This document shows positions 17,437 through 28,038 of a DNA stretch of 56,094 bases, piece by piece. A program made the position numbers and the translations under genes. The stretch is taken from contig CALMQS010000007.1 of NCBI GenBank assembly GCA_937871285.1, positions 1-56,094 on the forward strand. Direction: 5' to 3'. The notes below the pieces were generated by a model, which was not told the DNA's origin, made no database searches, and saw nothing but the letters and a program-made list of their open reading frames with translations. How positions within the stretch are numbered: position 1 is the stretch's first letter; the number at the start of each line of letters is the position of its first letter. Source of the DNA: an uncultured Sphingobacteriales bacterium (GTDB taxonomy: Bacteria; Bacteroidota; Bacteroidia; Chitinophagales; Chitinophagaceae).

Positions 17437-18252
17437 ATGCCGGACATCTCAAAACGAAAATTTATCTTTTTAGTTTTTCTTTTAGCAGCAGGCTCATGTA
17501 AAGTGCAGCGTGTGGCTTCTGTTCCTACTAATGCTGCAACACTGGTTACACAGGGCCCGTTATGGGGAGCGGTGTGGCAGCAAAGAGCTTCCGAATATAA
17601 AGCGCTGTGCTACCAGGCCTATAATACGGCAAGAATGCAGTTGGATATTTTATTGCAGCAGTCTTACAGCAAGCCCATAGCGTTAGTAACCGACATTGAC
17701 GAAACCATATTAGACAACAGTCCCTACCAGGTGCATATCGCCTTAAAGAATGAAGAGTACGCGGACGCTTCGTGGATGGAGTGGACAAAAAGAGTGGATT
17801 GCGATACCGTACCCGGCGCCTTATCTTTTTTTAAGTATGCTAAAAGCAGGGGCGTGGATGTATTTTATATTACCAACCGCCTGGAAGCTGAGCGGGATGC
17901 TACTTTAAAGGATATTCAGCGCTGGGGTTTCCCCGATGCGGTTAACAGCCACCTTACTTTTAAAACCACCACTTCCGGCAAGGAGCCACGCCGGCAAACC
18001 GTTGCGGATACACACGAGATCATTATGCTCTTTGGCGATAACCTCAGCGATTTCAGCGCAGTTTTTGATAAGCAGCCTACTGATACCCGCAATGCCGCCA
18101 CGCGTGATAATGCAGCCCTCTTCGGCACAAAGTTTATTGTACTGCCCAATGCCATGTATGGCGACTGGGAAGGGATGCTATACCAATATAAACACACACT
18201 TCCTCCTGCAACGAAAGACAGCATTATTATAAGTGACCTGAAAAAATATTAA
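17437..18252 (+). CDS. 5'-nucleotidase, lipoprotein e(P4) family acid phosphatase
   Basis: 271 residues. The signal peptide ends at a lipobox (LLAAGSC, Cys21). HAD-fold phosphatase of the e(P4)/class C type: TDIDETILDNS carries the two catalytic Asp (86 and 88), followed by the family segment MEWTKRVDCDTVPGAL, FYITNRLEAERDATL and the late acidic motif FGDNLSDF. Relatives are outer-membrane lipoproteins that dephosphorylate nucleotides such as NMN or AMP so that the nucleoside can be taken up. It lies between another phosphatase gene and the Sus-type locus, fitting a phosphate or nucleoside scavenging role. Confidence 0.92.
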   Translation: MPDISKRKFIFLVFLLAAGSCKVQRVASVPTNAATLVTQGPLWGAVWQQRASEYKALCYQAYNTARMQLDILLQQSYSKPIALVTDIDETILDNSPYQVHIALKNEEYADASWMEWTKRVDCDTVPGALSFFKYAKSRGVDVFYITNRLEAERDATLKDIQRWGFPDAVNSHLTFKTTTSGKEPRRQTVADTHEIIMLFGDNLSDFSAVFDKQPTDTRNAATRDNAALFGTKFIVLPNAMYGDWEGMLYQYKHTLPPATKDSIIISDLKKY

Positions 18253-18379
18253 AGGTTGCCAACCTCGCTGTTTACGAAATCGTTTGCGTTCGTATGTCTG
18301 CTTTATATATAATGTTTAAAGCAAAGATTTCCTGCCTGGGTTGATGCAGGTTGCGTAGAAAACAGTAATTTGTTTCCGC

Positions 18380-18943
18380 ATGCAAGACGAACTGCAATTA
18401 CAATACTGGGTTGAGCAGGTTGCCTTATTTAATGACCAGGCAGCATACGAAAAAATATTCCTTCATTTCAATGACGGACTATACCATCTTGCCCGTTCCT
18501 TTGTAAAAGATGAACAGGTTGCTGAAGAAATTGTTTCCGATACCTTTATTAACCTGTGGCGCAACCGTATGCGGCTGCTTGAAATAGAGAACCTGAAAGT
18601 GTACCTCTATGTGTCGGTGAAAAATCTCTCTATTAAATATCTCAGTCGCAATAAACCCCGGGTTGATTTTGATTTGAACAACATATTGTTGCAGCATGTG
18701 GCAGGCACAAGTCAGAATCCGGAGGATCTGATGGTTTCAAAAGAAGTGCTTAAATCCATACACGCGGCTATTGAAAACCTGCCGCCTAAATGCAGGCTTA
18801 TTTTTAAGCTGGTAAGAGAAGACGGGTTAAAGTATAAGGAAATTGCACAAATACTTAATATTTCTGTAAAAACGATTGATGCGCAAATGGCTATTGCCGG
18901 AAAACGCATTGTACAGTCGCTCAGCTTTCTCATCCGTAAATAA
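18380..18943 (+). CDS. ECF RNA polymerase sigma-70 factor (FecI/SigZ type)
   Basis: 187 residues. Region 2 is visible in LYHLARSFVKDEQVAEEIVSD with FINLWRNR; region 4 in LPPKCRLIFKLVREDGLKYKEIAQ followed by LNISVKTIDAQMAIAGK (helix-turn-helix). This is the Bacteroidota ECF type that sits next to a FecR anti-sigma and a SusC receptor with an STN domain, all present immediately downstream. It likely activates the SusCD operon when the receptor binds its ligand. Confidence 0.94.
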   Translation: MQDELQLQYWVEQVALFNDQAAYEKIFLHFNDGLYHLARSFVKDEQVAEEIVSDTFINLWRNRMRLLEIENLKVYLYVSVKNLSIKYLSRNKPRVDFDLNNILLQHVAGTSQNPEDLMVSKEVLKSIHAAIENLPPKCRLIFKLVREDGLKYKEIAQILNISVKTIDAQMAIAGKRIVQSLSFLIRK

Positions 18944-19022
18944 TTTTCTTTTTTTCCCGGTCCTTTTAGGGGATTTTTTTGATTTTAGGTTCTTTTAATC
19001 ATTCAAAAGAACCTTTACGTGA

Positions 19023-20138
19023 ATGTCGTATAATAAAATCTGGCAACTGGTTGCCCGCAAATTATCCGGTGAGGCATCCCTTGATGAGCTAAAAGAGTTG
19101 GAACACCTGTTACAGGAGTATCCTGAAATTGCCTATAAAGTGGATATCTACTGCCAATATTTCGACAATCCTTCCAGCCAGGTTTACCGCACAGACGAAG
19201 CAAAAAGAAGGTCGTTAGAACAGTTCCGGTTACAGTTTAACCGCGAATTTAATAATGAATCTGAAGCCGTTCCGTTGCCGCTAACGTATAATAGTGGTGC
19301 GGCTATGCACGGTATAAAAAAATGGATGGCGGTTGCTGCGGGTCTGATAACTATAGCGGCAACGGTTTTTTTTATGACCGGAAGGGAAAAGGGAAATGCA
19401 GGGATTGCGCAGCATAAGATAAATGAAGTAAATACCATGCCCGGAACGCGATCTAAAACGGTACTCCCCGATGGCACAATAGTATGGTTGAACAGTGATA
19501 GCCGGATTAGCTATAATGCTGATTTTGGTAAAAATGAAAGAGAAGTCACCCTTACCGGGGAAGCTTTTTTTGATGTAGCTCATAATGAGTCGGTTCCCAT
19601 GATTGTGCACGCTAAAACGGTTAGTATTCTTGTAAAAGGTACGGCGTTTAATGTACGCAGTTACCCCGGGAGCGATAAAGTGCAAACTTCCCTGCTGAGG
19701 GGTTCCATTGAATTAACGACTAAAGACCGTCCTGAGCAGAAAATACTCCTGAAACCCAATGAAAAAATAACCATTGATGTACAGGAAAATAGGCCTGCTG
19801 CGAACAATGATATACCGGCTCCGTCTGCAGGTACGTATAATGGGAATAAGAAAATATATCATATTGATTCACTGAAGCAAAGTACGCTGGCAGATGTAAT
19901 ACCGGAAGTGTCATGGATAGAAAACAGGCTGGTGTTCGATAATGAACCGTTTACAGATGTAATAGACAGAATGGAAAAATGGTACAATGTGGATATCATT
20001 CTCACCAACCAGCACCTGGGAGGAAAAAATTTTTCAGGTGTATTTGAAAAAGAAAACATTGCCGAGGCATTATCGGCGCTCCAGATCATTAATTATTTTG
20101 ATTTCGAAATAATGGGAAGAAACGTTATCATCAAATAA
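19023..20138 (+). CDS. FecR-family anti-sigma factor
   Basis: 371 residues. A short cytoplasmic N-terminal part (SYNKIWQLVARKLSGEASL, the typical anti-sigma start) is followed by one membrane helix (WMAVAAGLITIAATVFFM, about 101-118). The periplasmic FecR domain has the classic PDGTIVWLNSDSRISYNADF and VTLTGEAFFDVAHN stretches, and a DUF4974 C-terminal domain begins near VSWIENRLVFDNEPF. It holds the ECF sigma inactive and relays the signal from the SusC STN domain. It is 79 nt downstream of the sigma gene and 156 nt upstream of susC. Confidence 0.94.
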   Translation: MSYNKIWQLVARKLSGEASLDELKELEHLLQEYPEIAYKVDIYCQYFDNPSSQVYRTDEAKRRSLEQFRLQFNREFNNESEAVPLPLTYNSGAAMHGIKKWMAVAAGLITIAATVFFMTGREKGNAGIAQHKINEVNTMPGTRSKTVLPDGTIVWLNSDSRISYNADFGKNEREVTLTGEAFFDVAHNESVPMIVHAKTVSILVKGTAFNVRSYPGSDKVQTSLLRGSIELTTKDRPEQKILLKPNEKITIDVQENRPAANNDIPAPSAGTYNGNKKIYHIDSLKQSTLADVIPEVSWIENRLVFDNEPFTDVIDRMEKWYNVDIILTNQHLGGKNFSGVFEKENIAEALSALQIINYFDFEIMGRNVIIK

Positions 20139-20294
20139 ATTAATAACCAAAAAGGATATGCTTATGACATGAACCAATACCCCTCTCCATGAAAAAGAGA
20201 GATGCTGTTACATCTCCCTTTATTAGTTAAATCCGGTGCAGGTTTTCTTAACGCGATCACCTGTACCTATTATTAAACTTAAGAAAGTAAAATT

Positions 20295-23200
20295 ATGAAA
20301 AAATTGATTGTATCCCAATCAAATGGGGATACGTGTCCAAAATTTCACAAACTGCTTATTGTCATGAAATTAACTGCAATATTATTAATTGTAGTATGTC
20401 TCCAGGCCTCTGCAACCGGGTATTCTCAAAATGATGTGAGTATTTCGGTGAAAAATGTTGAATTGAAGAAGTTATTCAGTATGCTTCAGAAGAGCACGAC
20501 CTACCGGTTCCTGTATGAAGATAAGCAGTTGCCGGCAAACGTGAGGGTAGATGTAGCAGTGGAGAAGGTATCTATTCAAACCCTGCTGAATGACGTATTA
20601 CGCAATACCTCATTACATTACAGGGTACTGAACAACAACCTGGTAGTGCTGAGCAATGCTGCAGTAAATGAAATCATGAGCAGCATTATCAAAGGCCGGA
20701 TAACCGATGAAACAGGGCAGCCGTTACCGGGTGTAAGCATCCGTATCAAAGGCAGCACTTCGGGGGTATCTACAGGAGCTGATGGCACATTTACTATAGA
20801 AGCGCCGCTGAACAGCGTGCTGGAAATTTCATTCATTGGCTACCTGACGCAGGAATATACAATAAAGAAGGATGACACCATCAGTTTGCAACTGCTACCC
20901 GGCGATAAGAACTTAGACGAAGTAGTGGTGGTAGGTTTTGGTACGCAAAAGAAGGTAAACCTCACAGGGGCTGTTGATATGATCACCGCCAAGCAGCTCG
21001 AAAGCAGACCCTTAACCAGTTTGGGTGCCGGTTTGCAGGGTTTGATCCCTAATCTTAATATCTCTATTTCTAACGGGAGAGCAACGACCAGTCCGGCTTT
21101 TAATATTCGTGGTTTTACCAGCATTAATGGGGGAGAACCTTTAATTATTGTAGACAATGTGCCTTTCACTATGGACGAAGTATCCAGGCTCAACCCTAAC
21201 GATATTGAAAGCGTATCTGTGTTAAAAGATGCTGCGTCTGCTGCTATTTACGGGGCACGTGCATCTTTTGGAGTGGTGCTCATTTCCACTAAGACTGCGA
21301 AAGGAAATAAACTAAATGTAGCAGTAAATTCCTTTATGGCTATCAGAACGATCGGCAAGCTACCGGAATTGGTTACTGACCCTTACCTAGTGATGGAGAA
21401 TAAACATGAGGCAGGGCGTCCCCTTTATAACCTTTTCCCGGAGGCTGCACGTGCATACGCCAAGCAAAGGTCGGAGGATCCTTCATTACCCGCTGTAATA
21501 CTCAACCCCGCAAACCCCGACTACTGGTTATCTACCGGCTCTACCAATTGGTTGGACGAAGCTTATCACAAAACAGGTCCTACTTATAATACAAACCTGA
21601 GTGTTTCTAAACGCGCTGATAAAATGTCCTATTATTTATCGGCCGATTATTACAGGCAGGATGGTATGTTGAAATATGGCAACGACATTTATAACCGGTA
21701 CAATCTCCGGGGTAAAATTGATCTGAATATTACCCGGTGGCTCGACATCTCTAACAATACACTCATAACCAGCAGTGATTATGATGCACCGGTATTGATG
21801 GATGCTGATTTTTTCTGGAATGTAAACAGGCAGAGTTCTTTGGACGTTCCCAAAAACCCTGATGGTTCCTGGAGCTATGTCGGTGGTTCACTATTGGGAA
21901 GAATGCAGGAAGGCGGTCGTTCTAAAAACAGGCTGAATGAATTTCAGACTACTTTTTCTGCAAACATTTCATTGATCAAAGGCGTTTGGGATATCAAAGG
22001 CGATGCAACCATTAGAAGAGGTAGCGGGTTGACAAGGTCTTATGATATTCCTATTCCTTACAAAACCGGCCCTAATATCCCCGTGGCTTATACCGGTGCT
22101 ACTACTAGCTGGGCACAAAACAATACTTTAAGCAATCGGTACAATGTGTACAATGTATATACCAATTTTTATAAAAATATTGGCAATCATTTTGTACAGG
22201 GGCTGGTAGGTTATAACCAGGAGTATAGAATTGTTACGGATTATACCGCCAGAAGAAATAATATTATTTCTACTTCCTTACCATCCATAGGGCTCAGTAC
22301 AGGTACAATGACCCAAAATGAAACGATCACCGATTGGGCAATGCGCGGCGTTTTTTACCGCTTAGGCTATAATTATAAGGCACGTTATCTGCTTGAATTG
22401 AATGGACGCTATGATGGCTCATCGAGATTTCCGGGAGATAGACGTTGGGGTTTCTTTCCCAGCGCTTCCGCAGGTTGGGTAATATCGGACGAGGCGTTTT
22501 TTAAAGGCATAAATAAAGCCCTTTCTCTTGATATGTTTAAAATAAGGGCTTCATACGGAAGCCTGGGTAACCAAACTTTTAGTTATAGTAATACCTTCCC
22601 TTACTATGACTCTTATCCCTACCTGCCTATTTTACCTACCGGACAAGCCAACATCATATTGGGTTCTACCAAACCTACAATTGTGAGCAGCCCCAAACCT
22701 GTATCTGATAATTTTAGCTGGGAAAGCATTGCAAGTGTAAACTTTGGTGTAGACCTTTCCATGTTCAACAACCGGTTTAATGTAAACTTTGATAAGTATA
22801 CCCGGTATACAAGAGATATGCTGATACCCGGACAGGAACTTCCTGCTGTTTTTGGCGCTGACGCTCCTACTGAAAATAATGGCGATCTTAGAACCAAAGG
22901 CTGGGAATTACGCTTGAACTGGAGAGATAATACCATGCTGGCAGGTTCGCCATTCTGGTATAACCTCACCTTTACTTTAGCCGACAATCGTTCATGGATT
23001 ACAAAATATGATAACCCCACAAAATATCTTGGTAATACATATGGCAACTATTACGAAGGAAGAGAGATAGGTGAAATATGGGGGGCTGAAATTGCCGGTT
23101 ATTTTAAAGATGAGCAGGAAATAGCGAGTTCCCCCAACCAACGAGAATTTGGTGAAGACGATCAGGGGTATAATTTCTATCCCGGAGACCTGAAGTTCGT

Positions 23201-23792
23201 TGACCTGAATCATGACGGTAAGATTAATTATGGCGACAGAACCGTGGATAACCCCGGCGATATGCATATCGTTGGTAACAAGAGTGCCCGCTATCCCTAT
23301 GGCATTGATCTTTCTGCTGGTTGGCAGGGAATTGATTTGCGTGTTTTTATGCAGGGTATTGGTAAGAGAGACTGGTATCCCGGTAATTCAAATGTTTACT
23401 TCTGGGGCATTTACGCGCAACCCTGGACCAATGTAACCACGTTGAATCTGGATCACTGGACGCCTGAAAACCCCAATGCATATTTCCCTGCTGTACGGGC
23501 CTATACTGCAGAAGATGCATTATCGCCACTGGCAAAACCTAATAAAAGGTATATGCAGAATGGCGCTTATATGCGTGTTAAAAACGTAACAGTGGGTTAT
23601 GCTTTACCAGAGTCATTATTACAACGGTTAAAGCTGAGCAAAGTGCGTTTTTACTTTAGTGCAGAAAATATTTTTGAAATATCGCATCTGAAAGTAAAAC
23701 TGGACCCCGAATCATTGGGCGACGGTAGCAGGCCGCAGGCGGCATATCCGTTCCAGCGTACCTACTCTTTTGGTTTAAACCTGAATTTTTAA
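20295..23792 (+). CDS. SusC/RagA-family TonB-dependent outer-membrane receptor with STN domain
   Basis: 1165 residues. After a long N-terminus the signal peptide begins at about residue 24 (MKLTAILLIVVCLQAS). Next comes an STN/secretin-TonB signalling domain (about 48-112, VELKKLFSMLQKSTTYRF), a carboxypeptidase-regulatory-like domain (about 132-210, GRITDETGQPLPGVSIRIKG), then the plug with the TonB box region (LDEVVVVGFGTQKK, LTGAVDMI) and the long beta-barrel ending YSFGLNLNF. It imports a glycan or other large ligand through the outer membrane with TonB energy. The STN domain allows signalling to FecR, encoded just upstream. SusD partner follows 106 nt downstream. Confidence 0.96.
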   Translation: MKKLIVSQSNGDTCPKFHKLLIVMKLTAILLIVVCLQASATGYSQNDVSISVKNVELKKLFSMLQKSTTYRFLYEDKQLPANVRVDVAVEKVSIQTLLNDVLRNTSLHYRVLNNNLVVLSNAAVNEIMSSIIKGRITDETGQPLPGVSIRIKGSTSGVSTGADGTFTIEAPLNSVLEISFIGYLTQEYTIKKDDTISLQLLPGDKNLDEVVVVGFGTQKKVNLTGAVDMITAKQLESRPLTSLGAGLQGLIPNLNISISNGRATTSPAFNIRGFTSINGGEPLIIVDNVPFTMDEVSRLNPNDIESVSVLKDAASAAIYGARASFGVVLISTKTAKGNKLNVAVNSFMAIRTIGKLPELVTDPYLVMENKHEAGRPLYNLFPEAARAYAKQRSEDPSLPAVILNPANPDYWLSTGSTNWLDEAYHKTGPTYNTNLSVSKRADKMSYYLSADYYRQDGMLKYGNDIYNRYNLRGKIDLNITRWLDISNNTLITSSDYDAPVLMDADFFWNVNRQSSLDVPKNPDGSWSYVGGSLLGRMQEGGRSKNRLNEFQTTFSANISLIKGVWDIKGDATIRRGSGLTRSYDIPIPYKTGPNIPVAYTGATTSWAQNNTLSNRYNVYNVYTNFYKNIGNHFVQGLVGYNQEYRIVTDYTARRNNIISTSLPSIGLSTGTMTQNETITDWAMRGVFYRLGYNYKARYLLELNGRYDGSSRFPGDRRWGFFPSASAGWVISDEAFFKGINKALSLDMFKIRASYGSLGNQTFSYSNTFPYYDSYPYLPILPTGQANIILGSTKPTIVSSPKPVSDNFSWESIASVNFGVDLSMFNNRFNVNFDKYTRYTRDMLIPGQELPAVFGADAPTENNGDLRTKGWELRLNWRDNTMLAGSPFWYNLTFTLADNRSWITKYDNPTKYLGNTYGNYYEGREIGEIWGAEIAGYFKDEQEIASSPNQREFGEDDQGYNFYPGDLKFVDLNHDGKINYGDRTVDNPGDMHIVGNKSARYPYGIDLSAGWQGIDLRVFMQGIGKRDWYPGNSNVYFWGIYAQPWTNVTTLNLDHWTPENPNAYFPAVRAYTAEDALSPLAKPNKRYMQNGAYMRVKNVTVGYALPESLLQRLKLSKVRFYFSAENIFEISHLKVKLDPESLGDGSRPQAAYPFQRTYSFGLNLNF

Positions 23793-23898
23793 TGCACTAA
23801 TTTCTTTAAGATGAAACGGAGCAAAATACATATTTCTGATATAAAAAAATGTCTATGCGAAGTTCCATCAGACCAAATTCAAAAATAAAAATTAACTG

Positions 23899-25704
23899 AT
23901 GAAACGAATTTCATATATACTTTTAGTAGTCACTCTACTGGGTGTTTCGTGTAAAAAAGATTTTTTACAGCGCACACCCGCAACGGCTATTACCGGCAAC
24001 GATTTTTTTAATACGACGGCCGACCTGGAAACCTATACCAACGGGTTATATACGCAGCAACTTCGTGCAATATGGGCAGACGTAGAGGCGGCAGATAAAT
24101 TTTCAGATAACATCTCTATTTATACCGGCAGCAGCGAGATAGACAATCTTATTCGCGGAGGTGTAACACCAGGCAATACCAAGGGCTGGGACAGGGACAC
24201 CTGGGGTATTTTACGCAACATCAATTTTATGCTGGATAATGTTGGTAAAACAACAGGAGACCAGGCTGTCATAAACCATTATATTGGCGTGGCAAGATTT
24301 TTCAGGGCCAACTTTTACTATGGTATGGTAAAGCGTTATGGTGATGTGCCCTGGTACTCGCATGTGCTGGGTAATAAAGAGGAAGATATGTTGCAGAAGG
24401 CCAAGGATCCACGTGCTGTGGTGGTAGATTCCATAATGGCTGACCTGGAATATGCCGTTGCGAATGTATTACCTGCACATACCAACAATACTTATGTAAC
24501 CAAATGGAGTGCGTTAACATTGCTGGCAAGGGTTGCTTTACATGAAGGAACCTACCGCAAATACCATCATGAGTTGGGACTGGAATCTTCAGCGCAAACT
24601 TTTCTTCAGCGTGCTGTATCTGCCTCGCAGGAAATAATGGATAACGGTGGTTTTGACATTACCGGAACCGGGGCTGCCGGATACCGGGCGTTGTTCACGA
24701 GCAATGATCTCTCCGGGAATAAGGAAGTGATTTTTCTCCAGAAGAATAATAAAGAACAGGGCGTTGCCAATAACACACACGTTGTGTTAGACTGGCAATG
24801 GGCTTTAAGCTCCAGTTTGGCAAATGAGTTTTTAATGGCAGATGGTACACCGTTCACGTCTCAAAGTGGTTACGATACCAAAACTTTTGTAAACCTGTTT
24901 ACCGATCGTGATCCGCGTTTAGCCGAAACCGTTATGCCGCCAGGTTTCGTACTAACTCCGGGTGGTAATCCTTATCTTACCCGTCCTAGTTTTGGCGGTT
25001 ATCTGCAAATAAAGTTTTACCCGCGGGATGCGGCTTTGAGAGGCGGCTGGGTTTTAAACTATACAGATCTGGCCATTTTCAGGTATACGGAAGTGTTACT
25101 GACAAATGTTGAGGCAAAGGCGGAATCAGGAACGCTTAGCCAGGGAGACGTAGATGCAACTATAAACAAGCTTAGAACAAGAGTAGGAATGCCTGCATTG
25201 GATATGGCGGCTGCAAATGGTACGCCCGACACCTATCTTTCCGGTAAATATCCATTGGTTACCGGGGCAAATAAAGGCGTAATTCTTGAAATACGCAGGG
25301 AGCGCAGAGTAGAGCTGGCTTGTGAAGGCTTCCGGCTGGATGACCTGTACCGCTGGAAAGCAGGTTCACTTTTGGGGCAAAACACGGGTGGCATGTATGT
25401 GCCTGCGCTGGGTGGCTTGGATGTAACCGGTGATGGCGTGGCTGATATAGCTATTCTTCAATCCAAAGAGGATGAAAGTCCGATAGCTGGTTTGCCGGCC
25501 GATGTAAAAGAAAGAATTGTGAAATATTATCTTGCCGACGGAGCTTTTATTTTGTCTAACGGAACATCGGGTACTGTTATGTTTGCCAAGGACGTGGCAC
25601 AGCCCCGCAGTTTTATTGAACCTAAATATTACTATTTCCCAATTCCTGCTTCACAGATAACATTGAGCAATAAAAAATTAACTCAACCTGCCGGTTGGGA
25701 ATAA
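23899..25704 (+). CDS. SusD/RagB-family nutrient-binding lipoprotein
   Basis: 601 residues. The signal peptide MKRISYILLVVTLLGVS is followed by lipobox Cys18 (CKKDFLQ), so it is a surface-exposed outer-membrane lipoprotein. Characteristic SusD features are the helical N-terminal half (FFNTTADLETYTNGLY; FFRANFYYGMVKRYGDVPW), the TPR-like packing residues, and the C-terminal block IRRERRVELACEGFRLDDLYRWK. It forms the lid over the SusC channel and binds the substrate. The ligand cannot be read from sequence; the neighbouring GH16 suggests beta-glucan or a related polymer. Confidence 0.95.
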   Translation: MKRISYILLVVTLLGVSCKKDFLQRTPATAITGNDFFNTTADLETYTNGLYTQQLRAIWADVEAADKFSDNISIYTGSSEIDNLIRGGVTPGNTKGWDRDTWGILRNINFMLDNVGKTTGDQAVINHYIGVARFFRANFYYGMVKRYGDVPWYSHVLGNKEEDMLQKAKDPRAVVVDSIMADLEYAVANVLPAHTNNTYVTKWSALTLLARVALHEGTYRKYHHELGLESSAQTFLQRAVSASQEIMDNGGFDITGTGAAGYRALFTSNDLSGNKEVIFLQKNNKEQGVANNTHVVLDWQWALSSSLANEFLMADGTPFTSQSGYDTKTFVNLFTDRDPRLAETVMPPGFVLTPGGNPYLTRPSFGGYLQIKFYPRDAALRGGWVLNYTDLAIFRYTEVLLTNVEAKAESGTLSQGDVDATINKLRTRVGMPALDMAAANGTPDTYLSGKYPLVTGANKGVILEIRRERRVELACEGFRLDDLYRWKAGSLLGQNTGGMYVPALGGLDVTGDGVADIAILQSKEDESPIAGLPADVKERIVKYYLADGAFILSNGTSGTVMFAKDVAQPRSFIEPKYYYFPIPASQITLSNKKLTQPAGWE

Positions 25705-25774
25705 AAAAGTGTGAGACTACAAAATGCCGGTGAGATGCTCAGTTGTTTCACCGGTTTATTTTTTAACTGAAAAT

Positions 25775-26689
25775 ATGTTCATGAAAAGACGATTTTTTCT
25801 ACGCAATGCGTCGCTTGCAGCGGCAGGAGCAGCAGGTGTGTCCAATATACACGCAACAGCAGCCAGGGATACTAAAGATGAATTTAAAAAACCGGTACTT
25901 ACGGTTGCGCACATTACGGATGTGCATATCCGGCCGAATGACAATATTCCGCAACGGTTTAAGCAATGCCTTGAAGCGGTGAAAAAGCATAAGGTTGATT
26001 TCTTTTTGAATGGCGGAGATTCTATCCATGATGCTTCGTATGATAATGTAGAACGGGCAAGAGTAACCGAACAATGGGCGGTTTGGGATGAGTGCATGCA
26101 ATCGCTGAAAGGATATGAAGTATACAGTTGTATCGGCAATCATGATCCGTGGTGGTCGGCTCCGTCAAAAGAAGATGAAATGTATGGTATACCTTATACT
26201 GTAAAACGGTTAGGCATACCACATAACTATTACAGCTTTTCGAAAAAGAACTGGCATTTTATTATCCTCGATGGCAATTACAAGAGCATTACTTTAGGAG
26301 AAGAGCAAACGGAATGGTTAAAAAAGGAACTGGAGAAAGTTCCGCAAGGTGATTTCGTACTACTGATGTCGCATTATCCCATACTAACTGTTACGAGTAC
26401 CTGGGAAGGAGGGCAGCATAAAGATCATAAGGAGCTGAAGCAACTTTTTTATAAGCATAAAGACAAGGTGAGGGTTTGCTTAAGCGGTCACCAGCATTTG
26501 CTGGACAGGGCATGGTACAATGGCGTAAACTATTTTTGCAATGGTGCTATAAGTGGTTTCTGGTGGGGTAAGGGAAATGAAAAATCTGCACAACCTTATT
26601 ATTACCAGGAAACGCCACCCGGGTATGCAATCATTAAACTATATGAAAATGGAGCGGTGGAGAACGGGTACATATCCGTAAATATGTAG
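25775..26689 (+). CDS. Calcineurin-like metallophosphoesterase, Tat-type signal
   Basis: About 304 residues. Start at 25775 (M-F-M-K-R-R) or the ATG at 25781; both put a twin-arginine-like stretch (RRFFLRNASLAAAGAAG) at the N-terminus, while the upstream frame lacks a signal. All metal-binding motifs are in order: HITDVHI, NGGDSIHD, GNHDP, MSHYPI and SGHQHLLD. A binuclear-metal phosphoesterase, exported folded if the Tat signal is real. It follows susD by about 70 nt and is likely in the same transcript. Confidence 0.88.
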   Translation: MFMKRRFFLRNASLAAAGAAGVSNIHATAARDTKDEFKKPVLTVAHITDVHIRPNDNIPQRFKQCLEAVKKHKVDFFLNGGDSIHDASYDNVERARVTEQWAVWDECMQSLKGYEVYSCIGNHDPWWSAPSKEDEMYGIPYTVKRLGIPHNYYSFSKKNWHFIILDGNYKSITLGEEQTEWLKKELEKVPQGDFVLLMSHYPILTVTSTWEGGQHKDHKELKQLFYKHKDKVRVCLSGHQHLLDRAWYNGVNYFCNGAISGFWWGKGNEKSAQPYYYQETPPGYAIIKLYENGAVENGYISVNM

Positions 26690-26781
26690 GGTTTGGAGTT
26701 TAACAAATATATTCCTTTTTAAAAAAGTAACTATTATTGTAATAAATAGCCTTCCCAATTTAGAAATAGTTATAAAGGAAT

Positions 26782-27963
26782 ATGACAACACGACAATTAC
26801 GAAAGCACTACCTGTCTGTTATGGTAGTGTTTTGTTTACTTGCGGGTGCTTTTCGTGGTAATGCCCAGGAACAAATAAAAATTTCACATGGTCCGTATTT
26901 GCAGGCGATGACCGATTCGGGCGTGTCAATAGTATGGACAACCAATAAACCTGCCACTGCCTGGGTGGAGCTGGCGCCTGATGATAGCAGTCACTTTTAC
27001 CAGTCAGAGCGTCCGAAGTTTTTTTGTGCCGCTGATGGTTTGAAAAATGTAGGGACTGTTCATCAGGTAAACTTAAAGAACTTATTACCCAATACCCGTT
27101 ATCGTTACCGTGTGTATAGCCAGGAGGTTTTAAAGCATGAATTTGTATATGTTCACTACGGCAATGTAGCCGCAACGGCTGTGTACCGGAAACAGCCGCT
27201 TACGTTCACTACCCATGGGAAACCGGAACCGTTTGAATTTGCAGTAGTGGATGATATTCATGAACGGAATAATGTATTGAAGCAGTTGTTAAGCCAGGTT
27301 GATCTGCCCAACACCGGTTTTGTTGTTTTTAATGGAGATATGATCAATGCCTCCATGAGCGAAGAGCAGGTATTTGGCGGCTTTATGGACACGGCAACAG
27401 CCTTATTTGCCAGCGAAATACCCATGTATTACGCAAGAGGAAATCATGAAACCCGCGGACCTTTTGCTTCAAAATTCGCTGCATATTTTCCCGGTGTGGG
27501 CGGTCATTTGTATTATATGTTTACTAAGGGTAATGCTTGTTTTATAGTGCTGGATGGGGGAGAAGATAAGCCCGATTCTGATATTGAGTATAGCGGCATT
27601 ACTAACATGGATGAACACAGAACAGAACAGGCAGAATGGCTCGCCAATATGGTAAAAACAGATGCTTTTAAAAAAGCGAAGTATAAAATAGTGATCTGTC
27701 ATATACCTCCTGCCGATGGATGGCATGGCAACCGGGAGATCACAAAGAAATGGGTGCCCATTTTGAATAAAGCAGGTGTGCATGTTTTTATTGCTGCGCA
27801 TGAACATCGCCACCGCATCCAAAAGCCTTCTGAGTCCATAAAGTTTCCTGTTATAGTGAACTCCAATAATAATATTATTAAAGCAAGCATTTCGGAAAAG
27901 GAAGCACGCTTTCGTATTTTTGATACGGCAGGCAAGCTGGTTGATGAATTGATTATTCCCTAA
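26782..27963 (+). CDS. Purple acid phosphatase-like metallophosphoesterase
   Basis: 393 residues with a signal peptide ending near GNAQE. The N-terminal ~110 residues form a fibronectin III-like purple acid phosphatase domain (ISHGPYLQAMTDSGVSIVWTT; LLPNTRYRYRV). The catalytic domain follows with VVDDIHERN, FNGDMINAS, RGNHETRG, VICHIPPADGWHGN and AAHEHRHRI. The first metal motif is D-D-I-H rather than D-x-H in the usual spacing, but the set looks complete. Probably periplasmic, hydrolysing phosphate esters together with the preceding enzyme. Confidence 0.85.
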   Translation: MTTRQLRKHYLSVMVVFCLLAGAFRGNAQEQIKISHGPYLQAMTDSGVSIVWTTNKPATAWVELAPDDSSHFYQSERPKFFCAADGLKNVGTVHQVNLKNLLPNTRYRYRVYSQEVLKHEFVYVHYGNVAATAVYRKQPLTFTTHGKPEPFEFAVVDDIHERNNVLKQLLSQVDLPNTGFVVFNGDMINASMSEEQVFGGFMDTATALFASEIPMYYARGNHETRGPFASKFAAYFPGVGGHLYYMFTKGNACFIVLDGGEDKPDSDIEYSGITNMDEHRTEQAEWLANMVKTDAFKKAKYKIVICHIPPADGWHGNREITKKWVPILNKAGVHVFIAAHEHRHRIQKPSESIKFPVIVNSNNNIIKASISEKEARFRIFDTAGKLVDELIIP

Positions 27964-28038
27964 AGAAACATCAGATTATATACCTGCTATTGCTGATTTC
28001 AGTTAAAATAATCATTGATCACCAACAATATTCATTTG